A stretch of DNA of 64,000 nt from Mycoplasmatota bacterium (GTDB lineage Bacteria; Bacillota_I; Bacilli_A; Acholeplasmatales; Acholeplasmataceae). Position 1 is the first letter of the stretch. Each line of letters starts with the position of its first letter. This document shows, piece after piece, positions 7,383 through 15,785 of the stretch. The notes under the pieces were generated by a model, which searched no databases, was not told the DNA's origin, and saw only the letters and a program-made list of their open reading frames with translations. Location: assembly GCA_024650045.1 (NCBI GenBank), contig JANKMU010000006.1, forward strand, positions 20,183-84,182. Reading direction: 5' to 3'. Made by a program: the position numbers and the translations under genes.

Positions 7383-9536
7383 CTATTTTTTTATATGATT
7401 CAATTGATCAAGAACTGCTCTAAAGTCCTTGACTGACTCTAATCTTTTTTTCGCTAATGTAACGCCATACCCAATTTTCACCGAGAATGCATTTTGTTGT
7501 TCTTTAAACATATCTTCATCTGTTGTATCATCACCAGCAACTAAGATAAAATCATAATCTTTTTGACTTGAGTAAAGTTGGGATGCAATACCTTTGTTCA
7601 CTCGTTGGTCTTTAATCTCAATGACTTTATTGCCTTGTTGAATTTCTAATGATGTAGAACCTTTTAGTGAAAACAATGCATCTTTAATTTCATTAATCTT
7701 CATTGATATCATTTCAGGTTCTGAACCGCGATAATGAAGCGCAATCGAATATGATTTTTCTTCAATAAATGATCCAGGCATCCGATCAACAAATCGCTCT
7801 AATACATTAAAGACTGCAGGCTTCCATGAATTATCGATTGTTAATGTTTTTTTCCATGTATCACCTTTAGCGCGATGCCACAAACCATGGTCTCCGACCA
7901 AGTTGACAGGTAAGTCACCTAACCATCTTTCTAATGTTTCGTGATCTCTACCTGAAATAACAACTAAATCATTTTTTTCGTTATTTGCTAAATCAATTAA
8001 TAAGTTTTTTAATTTCTTACTTGGGTAGGCTTGTGATGGTGTTTTAGTAAAACTTACCAAAGTACCATCATAATCTAAAAGAATTAAACGCTTATTTGCT
8101 TTTTGATAATGTTGTTTTAAGTCATTAATATCTAAATATTCATCATCATCTTTAGAAATGACTTGGTGTTCAACAGCATTTAATCTTGTTAAGAACTCTT
8201 TAGCCCAAAACTCAACATTATAACGCTTCAAGCGATCATGCATAATCCTATTTCTAGTCACCATATCTTCTAGATCCATTTCTAATGCTTCTTTAATGCC
8301 TAAAGCGATATTTTCAGCATCATTAGGATTAACAATAATAGCTTCACTTAACTCACTTGCTGCACCTGCTGTTTCACTAATAATCAGCATACCTTTATAA
8401 TCACTACTTGATGCAATATATTCTTTAGCTATTAAATTCATCCCATCTCTTAAAGGTGTAACAAGTAAGATATCTGCTTGTTTATAATAAGAAATCAAAT
8501 CTTCTTGATCAAAGGATTGATATAAATACCAAATCGGCATCCACTCAAAAGTTCCATATTGTCCATTAATTTCACTCACTAACTTCTCAATTTGTCGATG
8601 TAGAAGATCATATGTCTCTAAATTAGCTCTAGAGGGAGCTACAATAAGGTGTAGTTTCACTTTTGAACGATATTTGGGGTATCTTTTCAAGAATGTTTGA
8701 AAAGCCTTTAAACGCTCAACAATACCTTTGGTATAATCTAAGCGATCGACTGATAATATAATTTTTTCTTTTGGTTTTTTATGTTTTGAGTTTTTTTGAT
8801 TCGCAAAAAACTCATAATCAATTCCCATTGGAAATGCATCTACTGAAATTGTTCGATGATTATATTGAATACGGTAAAACTGATGCGTGACATTTAAAAT
8901 GCGTCTAATACTACTCATAAAGTGTCTGACATAATCATAGGTGTGAAAACCAATTAAGTCAGCACCTAAAAGTCCTTCTAATATTTCTGTTTTCCAAATT
9001 AACAATCTAAATATTTCATAAGATGGAAAAGGAATATGCAAAAAGAACCCTATTTTGACTTTTGGAAAATCCTTGCGGATCAGTTGCGGTAGCAACATCA
9101 ACTGATAATCATGAATCCAAATGACAGTATCTTCTTCTAAATAAGGTTTTATATTCTTATAGAAAAATTGATTGACCTTTTGATATCTTTGCCATGTTTT
9201 AATGTCATGTTCTGTCTTTTCAGCAAAATAATGAAAAAGTGGCCAAATTGTGCGATTTGAAAAACCCTCATAATAAAGGTCTATATCTTTTTGTGATAAA
9301 AATACTGGATGGCAGTTATAGTTACTAATCAAATGTTTTTGAATATCTTTTTGTTCATCAAGACTTGTTTTATCAGATGAAAGTCCTGGCCAGCCAATCC
9401 AAAGATTATCAGCTTGTTCATGAAAACTCTTTAAACCAGTTGCTAGACCACCGATGCTCTTTGAGTAAATCATCTCCTCGCCTTTTTTAGAAACAGTTAC
9501 TGGAAGACGATTAGAAACAAAGATTGTTTTACCCAT
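7383..9536 (-). CDS. Bifunctional trehalose-6-phosphate synthase/phosphatase
   Basis: Fused enzyme that makes trehalose from UDP-glucose (or another NDP-glucose) and glucose-6-phosphate. Residues about 1-460 are a GT20 synthase domain: SNRLPVTV, the GGLATGLKSF loop, WPLFHYF, VWIHDYQLMLLPQLIR, GFFLHIPFPS, SVDRLDYTKGI and the TPLRDGMNLIAKEY donor loop. Residues about 485-717 are a HAD-type phosphatase (LLDYDGTLVSF, VISGRD, GDHG, and VAGDDTTDEDMF). Both active sites look intact over 717 residues. Most bacteria encode these as separate otsA and otsB genes. AAAGGGTG precedes ATG 9536. Confidence 0.94.
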   Translation of the reverse strand: MGKTIFVSNRLPVTVSKKGEEMIYSKSIGGLATGLKSFHEQADNLWIGWPGLSSDKTSLDEQKDIQKHLISNYNCHPVFLSQKDIDLYYEGFSNRTIWPLFHYFAEKTEHDIKTWQRYQKVNQFFYKNIKPYLEEDTVIWIHDYQLMLLPQLIRKDFPKVKIGFFLHIPFPSYEIFRLLIWKTEILEGLLGADLIGFHTYDYVRHFMSSIRRILNVTHQFYRIQYNHRTISVDAFPMGIDYEFFANQKNSKHKKPKEKIILSVDRLDYTKGIVERLKAFQTFLKRYPKYRSKVKLHLIVAPSRANLETYDLLHRQIEKLVSEINGQYGTFEWMPIWYLYQSFDQEDLISYYKQADILLVTPLRDGMNLIAKEYIASSSDYKGMLIISETAGAASELSEAIIVNPNDAENIALGIKEALEMDLEDMVTRNRIMHDRLKRYNVEFWAKEFLTRLNAVEHQVISKDDDEYLDINDLKQHYQKANKRLILLDYDGTLVSFTKTPSQAYPSKKLKNLLIDLANNEKNDLVVISGRDHETLERWLGDLPVNLVGDHGLWHRAKGDTWKKTLTIDNSWKPAVFNVLERFVDRMPGSFIEEKSYSIALHYRGSEPEMISMKINEIKDALFSLKGSTSLEIQQGNKVIEIKDQRVNKGIASQLYSSQKDYDFILVAGDDTTDEDMFKEQQNAFSVKIGYGVTLAKKRLESVKDFRAVLDQLNHIKK

Positions 9537-9611
9537 ATTTTCACCCTTTCATGATGTTATATTATACCATATCAAGCCATTTGATTAAAGGATGCGCACT
9601 TGGTTATTAAT

Positions 9612-9637
9612 AAAAAAGGTGCGAGATTCGCACCTTT
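9612..9637 (-). terminator. Terminator of the small membrane protein gene at 9643
   Basis: Stem AAAGGTGCGA / TCGCACCTTT (9615-9637) with a 3-base loop. Read on the minus strand it is followed by a run of T. Confidence 0.85.
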
Positions 9638-9642
9638 CATTG

Positions 9643-10032
9643 TTATTTAACTCTTAACACTTTGTATTGAATCCAAGCGCCATATAATGCGATTCCCATC
9701 AAGATAACACCTGTAGCAATATTGAGAAGTTCTTTATCGATTGTTGCTACATTTGATAAAACCATCTGCAAGATGTAGATAAAGAAATATCCATATAACA
9801 AGTAACGTATTGTTTTAACTTCTTGTTCGGTAATAATTGAAATTCTTGGATCTTCTTTTTTATATAAAATAAATCCTACAATACCAAATAAAACTAAAAT
9901 GCCTAATAAAACGTAAGCCAACCAAGGCATAGACTCTCTAAAGTAATGTGTGATAATAACATTACCTCCCATTAAGAAAAACACGATAAACAATAAAAAC
10001 TGAATAAATAAACTTTTGCGATAAACTTTCAT
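9643..10032 (-). CDS. Small integral membrane protein of unknown function
   Basis: 129 residues with four predicted membrane helices (about 8-28, 36-57, 71-93 and 103-122) separated by short charged loops; KKEDPRI and RVK suggest cytoplasmic faces. I recognise no family motif. The start ATG 10032 has AAGGAG upstream (AAGGAGATACAAA). It stands between the trehalose gene and divergent coaD with its own terminator, so it is probably monocistronic. Confidence 0.75.
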   Translation of the reverse strand: MKVYRKSLFIQFLLFIVFFLMGGNVIITHYFRESMPWLAYVLLGILVLFGIVGFILYKKEDPRISIITEQEVKTIRYLLYGYFFIYILQMVLSNVATIDKELLNIATGVILMGIALYGAWIQYKVLRVK

Positions 10033-10098
10033 TTTGTATCTCCTTATATTATTTTTTATTTTTTAATGATATACTAAAAAGTGAAATGAGGTAATATT

Positions 10099-10587
10099 AT
10101 GAAAAAAGCTGTATACCCTGGTACATTTGACCCTCTAACGATTGGACATTTGGATATTATCAAACGCGCTTCAAGATTAGTAGATGAACTACATGTTGTG
10201 GTTGCTGATAATTACAAGAAGGTTCCAACATTTTCAACAGATGAACGACTTGATATGATCAAACGTGTCATTGGAGATATACCTAATGTCGTGATTACAT
10301 CAACTGAAGACTTAATTGTTCGTTATGCTGAAAAAAATGATATTGGCTTAATGGTGAGGGGTTTAAGAAACATTCCTGATTATGAAAATGAATATGCTTT
10401 ATATCAATTTAACAGAAACTTAAATCGTAATATTGAAACGATTATTTTATTTCCATCCTCAAGAAATCACTTTGTCTCATCTTCTGCAATTAAAGAGCTT
10501 GTCGTTCATCATGCAGATATTTCTCCATATGTTCCAAAAGAAATTATTAAAGATATTCAAGATAAAATTAGAACTAAATTAGATTGA
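10099..10587 (+). CDS. coaD: Phosphopantetheine adenylyltransferase
   Basis: Penultimate enzyme of coenzyme A synthesis: 4'-phosphopantetheine + ATP to dephospho-CoA + PPi. The 162-residue nucleotidyltransferase shows AVYPGTFDPLTIGHLDII with the TxGH active-site motif, MVRGLRNIPDYENE, and the C-terminal NHFVSSSAIKELV loop corresponding to the ISST motif. The start is preceded by GAGGTAAT. Its last 14 bases overlap the 3' end of the convergent HAD gene. Confidence 0.97.
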   Translation: MKKAVYPGTFDPLTIGHLDIIKRASRLVDELHVVVADNYKKVPTFSTDERLDMIKRVIGDIPNVVITSTEDLIVRYAEKNDIGLMVRGLRNIPDYENEYALYQFNRNLNRNIETIILFPSSRNHFVSSSAIKELVVHHADISPYVPKEIIKDIQDKIRTKLD

Positions 10588-11350
10588 TTGATTTAAAAAA
10601 TGCGTAAAGCTGATCTTCCTTAATATGAGGAGCTATATGATCGGCTTTTTCTTTTAATTCATTAAACCTTGTATTATCCATAGCAATCCCAATATCTGCC
10701 ATTTCAATCATTTGAATGTCATTGGCACCATCACCAACACAAATTAATCTAGATTTACCTTCATGCTCAAGTGCTTTTTTGATCCCAAATGCTTTGTTCA
10801 TCATTGGATAAACAAAGTCTGCACCACCTTTATGCCACGGATATAATCTAAACTTAGGCATTTTCTTAGCAATCTCAACGATAGCTTCTTCATGATCTGC
10901 AAATAACCATAATTGGTAAACTTGATTGTTTTTGTAAAAATCAGGATCCACTTTAGGAAATATTCCCCTTAATGCTTTCATACCGTAACTTACGCGTTCA
11001 TCCCAATAATTAACTGCTTCATCATAAATACCAACCATACCTACGTTAAAATCATTACCTTTTGTGATTTCAAATACTTCTAAAATATCTTCAGTTTTAA
11101 TCGGATGATCAAAAATCTTTTCATCATCCTTAAAAACAACAGACCCATTGATTAATACTTTATAAGTAAACAGATGTAAAACATCTTGTATAATCTCTAG
11201 TTTCCTAAGACCTCTACCTGTTGCTAACCCTAAAATAATATCTTCTTTTTCATGTAGCTCTTGTAGAAGTTTTAAGGTTTGTTCAGGTATTTTTCCTAAC
11301 TGATTATTATACAGTGTATTATCGACATCAAAAAAGATAATTGTTTTCAT
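10574..11350 (-). CDS. HAD superfamily (Cof-type) phosphatase
   Basis: Cof/class IIB HAD hydrolase of 258 residues. Motif I is FFDVDNTLYN near the start, motif II the ATGRG segment, and motif IV VGDGANDIQMIEMADIGIAM, the usual C-terminal signature. The region between is the class IIB cap. Members dephosphorylate small sugar phosphates or cofactors, and specificity is not predictable here. ATG 11350 lies six bases after GAGG; two other in-frame starts sit just upstream. It is convergent with coaD. Confidence 0.88.
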   Translation of the reverse strand: MKTIIFFDVDNTLYNNQLGKIPEQTLKLLQELHEKEDIILGLATGRGLRKLEIIQDVLHLFTYKVLINGSVVFKDDEKIFDHPIKTEDILEVFEITKGNDFNVGMVGIYDEAVNYWDERVSYGMKALRGIFPKVDPDFYKNNQVYQLWLFADHEEAIVEIAKKMPKFRLYPWHKGGADFVYPMMNKAFGIKKALEHEGKSRLICVGDGANDIQMIEMADIGIAMDNTRFNELKEKADHIAPHIKEDQLYAFFKSINLI

Positions 11351-11454
11351 CATCCACCTCAAAGATAATTATAACATAATAAGTATTCTACTATCATTTT
11401 TCACGATTTTATTATACAATAGAAATGAAATAATCGTTGCTGGAGGATTTATCA

Positions 11455-13137
11455 ATGAAAAATCCATTACTTAATACCGGTGAACTCGGCATTTTTGCAC
11501 TAGGGGGACTCGGCGAAGTTGGAAAAAACATGTACATATATGAGATTGAAGATCAAATATTTATTGTCGATTCAGGCATTCTTTTTCCTGATGAACATCT
11601 ATTAGGAATCGACTATGTCATCCCTGATTATTCATATGTCATTGAAAACCAAGAAAGAGTTGTTGGTTTATTTATTACGCATGCACATGAAGATCATATC
11701 GGTGGTATTCCTTATTTATTAAAAAAAGTAGAAATACCAAAAATATATGCTGCAGGTATTGCAGTTGATATGATTGAATATAAACTGATGGAGCATAAAG
11801 ATATTAAAGCTCCTCAAATTGTAGAATATAAGAGTTATTACAAATATAATTTTAAAAATGTTGAAATGTCATTCATTAGAATGAATCATTCGATTCCTGA
11901 TATGTTTGGTATTGTTTTTAGAACTAAGCAAGGCATTTTATTCCATACAGGAGACTTTAAAGTCGATTATACGCCTGTTGGACCATCTGCTGAATATGAT
12001 AAATTGGCAGCAATCGGTAGTGAAGGTGTCTTATGTTTGATGTCGGATTCAACCAATGCTGAACGAGATGAACTTATTCAATCAGATAGTAGAATCGGTA
12101 AATCAATCAATGAATTGTTCTCAAGACTACCTGGTCGCGTTTTAATTGCAACATTCGCATCTAATATGTATCGTATCCAACAAATCATTGAAGCATCTGT
12201 TCTAAACAATAGAAAAGTTGCTGTATTTGGTAGAAGTATGGAACGTGCCATTGAAATTGGTATGCAAACCGGTTATATTAAAGCACCGAAAGATACGATC
12301 ATTACAGGTGAACAAGTCAATCGTATGAAACCACATGAACTAACAATCTTAGTTACTGGTTCTCAAGGTGAACCTTTGGCTGCATTAAGTAGAATAGCAA
12401 ACGGTTCACATAGACAAGTTAAAGCACTACCTGGTGATACAGTCATTTTCTCTTCTTCTCCTATTCCAGGAAATCAAGAAGGTGTTAATAGAACCATTAA
12501 TAAACTATTTAGATTAGATATTGATGTGATTACACATGGACCTTTAGCAGATACACATACTTCTGGTCACGGAGCACAACAAGACCTAAAATTAATCTTA
12601 AGCTTAACAAAACCAAAAATGTTTATTCCAGTACATGGTGAACATAGAATGTTAAAGCATCATAGAGATTTAGCAATTGAATGTGGTGTAGATCCTAAAA
12701 ATATCTTAGTTATGGATAATGGGGATGTTGCTGCACTAACAGACTCATCGATCAGATTAGCAGGACAAGTAACAAGCGGCGAAGTTTATATTGATGGTAC
12801 AGGTATCGGTGATATCGGTAGTCAAGTGATTAAAGAACGTAAGTTATTAAGTGAAGAAGGATTATTCTCTGTTATTTTATCCATTAATTCAGAAACCAAA
12901 AAACTCATAAATGATCCTACCATTATTTCTAGAGGATTTATCTATATGAAGGGTAATGAAGAGATTACCGCATCACTTGCAAATGAAGCTAAAAAAATAG
13001 CTGTTGCAGAACTGGGTAAAAAACTCTATAATGAGTTAAACTTGAAACAAGCAATTATCGATCATTTAAATCATCAGATTTTTGAATTAACGCAAAGAAG
13101 ACCTTTGGTTATTCCGGTTGTTGTTGATTTAAAATAA
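11455..13137 (+). CDS. rnj: Ribonuclease J
   Basis: Metallo-beta-lactamase/beta-CASP nuclease with 5'-3' exo- and endoribonuclease activity, central to mRNA decay where RNase E is absent. The ATG at 11455 is preceded by GGAGG; the longer frame begins at a TTG inside that leader. It has 560 residues: the zinc motif HAHEDHIGG, FHTGDFKVDYTPVG, beta-CASP segment (SDSTNAE, HGPLADTHTSGHG), VPVHGEHRML and a C-terminal domain ending PVVVDLK. Only one rnj copy appears in this window, so J1 versus J2 cannot be assigned. Confidence 0.96.
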   Translation: MKNPLLNTGELGIFALGGLGEVGKNMYIYEIEDQIFIVDSGILFPDEHLLGIDYVIPDYSYVIENQERVVGLFITHAHEDHIGGIPYLLKKVEIPKIYAAGIAVDMIEYKLMEHKDIKAPQIVEYKSYYKYNFKNVEMSFIRMNHSIPDMFGIVFRTKQGILFHTGDFKVDYTPVGPSAEYDKLAAIGSEGVLCLMSDSTNAERDELIQSDSRIGKSINELFSRLPGRVLIATFASNMYRIQQIIEASVLNNRKVAVFGRSMERAIEIGMQTGYIKAPKDTIITGEQVNRMKPHELTILVTGSQGEPLAALSRIANGSHRQVKALPGDTVIFSSSPIPGNQEGVNRTINKLFRLDIDVITHGPLADTHTSGHGAQQDLKLILSLTKPKMFIPVHGEHRMLKHHRDLAIECGVDPKNILVMDNGDVAALTDSSIRLAGQVTSGEVYIDGTGIGDIGSQVIKERKLLSEEGLFSVILSINSETKKLINDPTIISRGFIYMKGNEEITASLANEAKKIAVAELGKKLYNELNLKQAIIDHLNHQIFELTQRRPLVIPVVVDLK

Positions 13138-13156
13138 AACAAGCAAGCAAATAAAT

Positions 13157-13213
13157 AAAGGACTGTTATGCCCATAAAGATCTCACATCTCCATGGTAAC
13201 AGTCCTTTTTTCT
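13157..13213 (+). terminator. Terminator after the RNase J gene
   Basis: Arms AAAGGACTGTTA (13157-13168) and TAACAGTCCTTT (13197-13208) close a long loop that can itself form CCAT/ATGG and AGAT/ATCT pairs, followed by T5. It lies 19 bases after the stop. Confidence 0.85.
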
Positions 13214-13245
13214 ATCAATCAACTATATTGACTTAATCATGGCTA

Positions 13246-14118
13246 TCATTCTCTTGATTTGCTTTTAATGCTTTCTGTTATTGATTTAAAAAAATCACTA
13301 CTCCATAATTCTAATGTGTTTACATCTTTAATAAATGGTTTAAAATCTAACTTAGCCTTTCCATAATCGATATTGTCAAATTTATCGTTTAATAGTTCAA
13401 TTAAAAGCTCTTTAGTCAAAACTTTATCAGAATCAATTGTATTTGTTTGCTTAAGTCTTGCTTCTAAGTGTTTTAAATTAACTTTTGTATTTAGACTTAT
13501 ATAGAAAAGGTAGTCGTATAGATCTCTTCCTTTAACTCTGTTTTTCCAACTTCTGGCTATTATAGCATGAATTTTATCAGCAAATAAGGATTCTTTATCA
13601 TAAACTCTTATTTGATAAGGAAATGGCAACAATCGATATTTCAACTCTGTGTTAGCATAAAGTGGAGGATTAATGTCAACTTCAAACTTAATGATTATTT
13701 TTTCATTGTGGATGATTTGTTTATAATCTTCAGTATTTGGATATATAGTTATAAAAGTTTCTTTAGTATTACCCTTAATAAATGCTGATTCAATGCTTGT
13801 CTTATTTGTTTTTTCCTTTTTTTCAATATCAAAATCTAAACCGATTGAATTAATGATGTCACCAATTGAATTGAAATACTTATCTAGACTAAATCTTTCA
13901 TCTCTCGTTACTAAAGAAAAATCTAAATCTTCACTAAATCTATCAATACCATAAAATATTCTTAATGCAGTTCCACCATAAAATGCAGCATGATTAAAAA
14001 AATCTGTTTTTGATAAAGCAGCCAAAACAACTTCTTGCAATACTTCCTTGATTGCGTTCTTCTTATCTTCTATCGTTTTTAGGTCATATTTTTTTATCAT
14101 TTGATGAATAATTGTCAT
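13246..14118 (-). CDS. AbiEii/AbiGii-type nucleotidyltransferase toxin
   Basis: 290-residue member of the AbiEii nucleotidyltransferase family, the toxin half of type IV AbiE phage-abortive-infection systems. The family signature FYGGTALRIFYGIDRFSEDLDFSL occupies residues about 46-70 (GGTALR, then SEDLDF with the metal-binding Asp pair). A second conserved block, KIHAIIARSWKNRVKGRDLYD, is near 190. Its start overlaps the end of the antitoxin gene by 4 bases (ATGA), so the pair is coupled. Both catalytic blocks appear intact. Confidence 0.9.
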   Translation of the reverse strand: MTIIHQMIKKYDLKTIEDKKNAIKEVLQEVVLAALSKTDFFNHAAFYGGTALRIFYGIDRFSEDLDFSLVTRDERFSLDKYFNSIGDIINSIGLDFDIEKKEKTNKTSIESAFIKGNTKETFITIYPNTEDYKQIIHNEKIIIKFEVDINPPLYANTELKYRLLPFPYQIRVYDKESLFADKIHAIIARSWKNRVKGRDLYDYLFYISLNTKVNLKHLEARLKQTNTIDSDKVLTKELLIELLNDKFDNIDYGKAKLDFKPFIKDVNTLELWSSDFFKSITESIKSKSRE

Positions 14119-14705
14119 TGTTCATACTCACTTTCTATTACTTTAACTAATATATTTATATTGTTAGAAATATACTTCTTTGATAAAAATAAAATGTTTT
14201 CGAAATTTAGTTCATTAAATGCACTATTATCTATTCTTAAATCTTCAAATAATAATGTTTTAAACTCTTTAACACTTCTAACAGGAGGAAGTATATAGAG
14301 CATATCACATAAAGCTTTTTCCGGACTCGCTATAAAGTATGCATATGTATCATGCTCATACGCTTTAACAAAGTAAGGAAAAGCATCTTTAGGTACATCT
14401 CTATAGGTGAATAAACCAAAACGGTTTTCATATTGTTTGCTTTTTCTTTTATTAAAAGTCGCATTCGTATATGTAACTACTCTTTCTGGTATTAAATTAT
14501 GAAATGACAAAGCATACTCAAAAGATAAATATGAAGGGCCATATATATAAGATGCAAGTAAATATCCACTTGTGTGTTTGTTTGTTTCATATATACCTCT
14601 AACAACAGGAAACAAGATATTCTCATCTACATCTCTTTTAATTTTTCCATTGATATCTGAATAATTTTTATACTTTTCTTTTAGATCCATCATTGTAACA
14701 ATCAT
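14115..14705 (-). CDS. AbiEi-type antitoxin
   Basis: 196-residue protein upstream of and overlapping the AbiEii gene. It has an N-terminal segment with a winged-helix-like pattern (residues about 5-45) and the conserved core of type IV antitoxins: SGYLLASYIYGPSYLSFEYAL and FIASPEKALCDMLY (compare the YxSxxTAL and EKALxDL patterns of AbiEi/DUF6088 proteins). It is expected to repress its own promoter and neutralise the toxin. The start at 14705 has GGAGG seven bases before it. Confidence 0.85.
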   Translation of the reverse strand: MIVTMMDLKEKYKNYSDINGKIKRDVDENILFPVVRGIYETNKHTSGYLLASYIYGPSYLSFEYALSFHNLIPERVVTYTNATFNKRKSKQYENRFGLFTYRDVPKDAFPYFVKAYEHDTYAYFIASPEKALCDMLYILPPVRSVKEFKTLLFEDLRIDNSAFNELNFENILFLSKKYISNNINILVKVIESEYEQ

Positions 14706-14727
14706 ATGTTTTCCTCCACTTAATTGT

Positions 14728-14756
14728 ATTATACACTATTTTAAGGAGCAAATCAA
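14728..14756 (-). promoter_or_regulatory. Promoter of the AbiE operon
   Basis: On the minus strand: -35 TTGATT (14756-14751), 17-base spacer, -10 TATAAT (14733-14728), about 23 bases from the start codon. No obvious long inverted repeat overlaps it. Confidence 0.65.
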
Positions 14757-14846
14757 CATTTTTTGATGAATTATACTATTTTCCTGTACTTAGTGTCTAT
14801 GCGTATACAGTTCTATAAAATAATTAAATGTAATTGAAATAAAGAA

Positions 14847-14881
14847 AGATGATCCACCTTATTAAAAGGCATGAATCATCT
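14847..14881 (-). terminator. Terminator after the exonuclease gene
   Basis: AGATGAT / ATCATCT outer stem with further CA/TG and CTT/AAG pairs inside. It lies 74 bases beyond the 14955 stop; the minus-strand 3' flank is T-rich. A T8 run on the other side means it could also stop plus-strand transcription. Confidence 0.6.
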
Positions 14882-14954
14882 CATATTTTTTTTAATAATA
14901 ATTTTAAATATCCAATACACATAATTTATGTTATTGTTATATGATCTTTATTTG

Positions 14955-15785
14955 TTACATATAATCTAGAAATGCATCAAATACATATTTCGTAACAAGC
15001 GCATCATCTTTAGCATCATGTGCTTGTTCAAAATCAACTTGATAATATGTTTTATATGCCTTAAACAACCCTAAGTCATCTCTTAAATTGAAATAGTCTT
15101 TATGCAGTTTAAGCAAATCAATAAAATCTTGATCAAGTGTTAATCTTTTTTTATCATGAAACTCATAAGAATCATTTAATGCAGTAACATCATTTTTTCC
15201 CCAACAAACAAACTTCGGTTGATAAATGTTAATAATGTCTTGAAGTTTTTGATAGAAATTTTCATATTCGGTTGCTTCATTGAAAAACGTTTCTTCTTCA
15301 AGCTTTAAAAATCTCTTCGTTCTTCTACTTAATGTTCGACGTTCTTTAGGCAATATATAATATCCATCCTGTAAGATAATATTTCCTTTGGCTTCAGATA
15401 AAACATAACCGACTTGAATAATTTCTGATTTAAAACAATCTCTGTCTCGATATCCTGGCATAGTCATTTCAAAGTCAATAAATAAATAATACTTATTTGA
15501 TGCAAGCACAGTTCTCATATCTTCTCTAAGTTTATATAAGTCATAATGAACGACATAAGGTTGTAGTGAAATAATTTGATTAAAATGAGCCACTTGGTAA
15601 TACTTCATATTTCCAATTTTCTTCATTCTTGCTGTAATTTCAAAATCAATTAAAACACCTTTTCTTAAATAAGGAAAAAATGTTTTCGATAAACGGTTGG
15701 TCATATAAAATCCAAGTTTACGTCCATTGAATATCATATAAAATATCTTAAGTTTTGGGTCAACGCTGTGTATTATTTTTCTCAT
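14955..15785 (-). CDS. DEDDh-family 3'-5' exonuclease with an unassigned N-terminal domain
   Basis: The C-terminal 180 residues form a DnaQ/RNase T-like exonuclease: YLFIDFEMT (exo I, DxE), WGKNDVTAL (exo II, Asp) and QAHDAKDDA (exo III, HxAxxD). The first about 95 residues are a basic beta-rich region I do not recognise, with an OB-like feel (GVLIDFEITARMKKIGNMKYYQV). Its start overlaps the uvrC stop by ATGA, so it is translationally coupled to a DNA-repair gene. Substrate (DNA or RNA) is unknown. Confidence 0.82.
   Translation of the reverse strand: MRKIIHSVDPKLKIFYMIFNGRKLGFYMTNRLSKTFFPYLRKGVLIDFEITARMKKIGNMKYYQVAHFNQIISLQPYVVHYDLYKLREDMRTVLASNKYYLFIDFEMTMPGYRDRDCFKSEIIQVGYVLSEAKGNIILQDGYYILPKERRTLSRRTKRFLKLEEETFFNEATEYENFYQKLQDIINIYQPKFVCWGKNDVTALNDSYEFHDKKRLTLDQDFIDLLKLHKDYFNLRDDLGLFKAYKTYYQVDFEQAHDAKDDALVTKYVFDAFLDYM

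Noticed and set aside
13246..14705. Prophage or large defence island around the AbiE pair
   Set aside because: Housekeeping genes lie directly on both sides (RNase J, exonuclease/uvrC) and no phage gene is present, so it is a stand-alone two-gene module.
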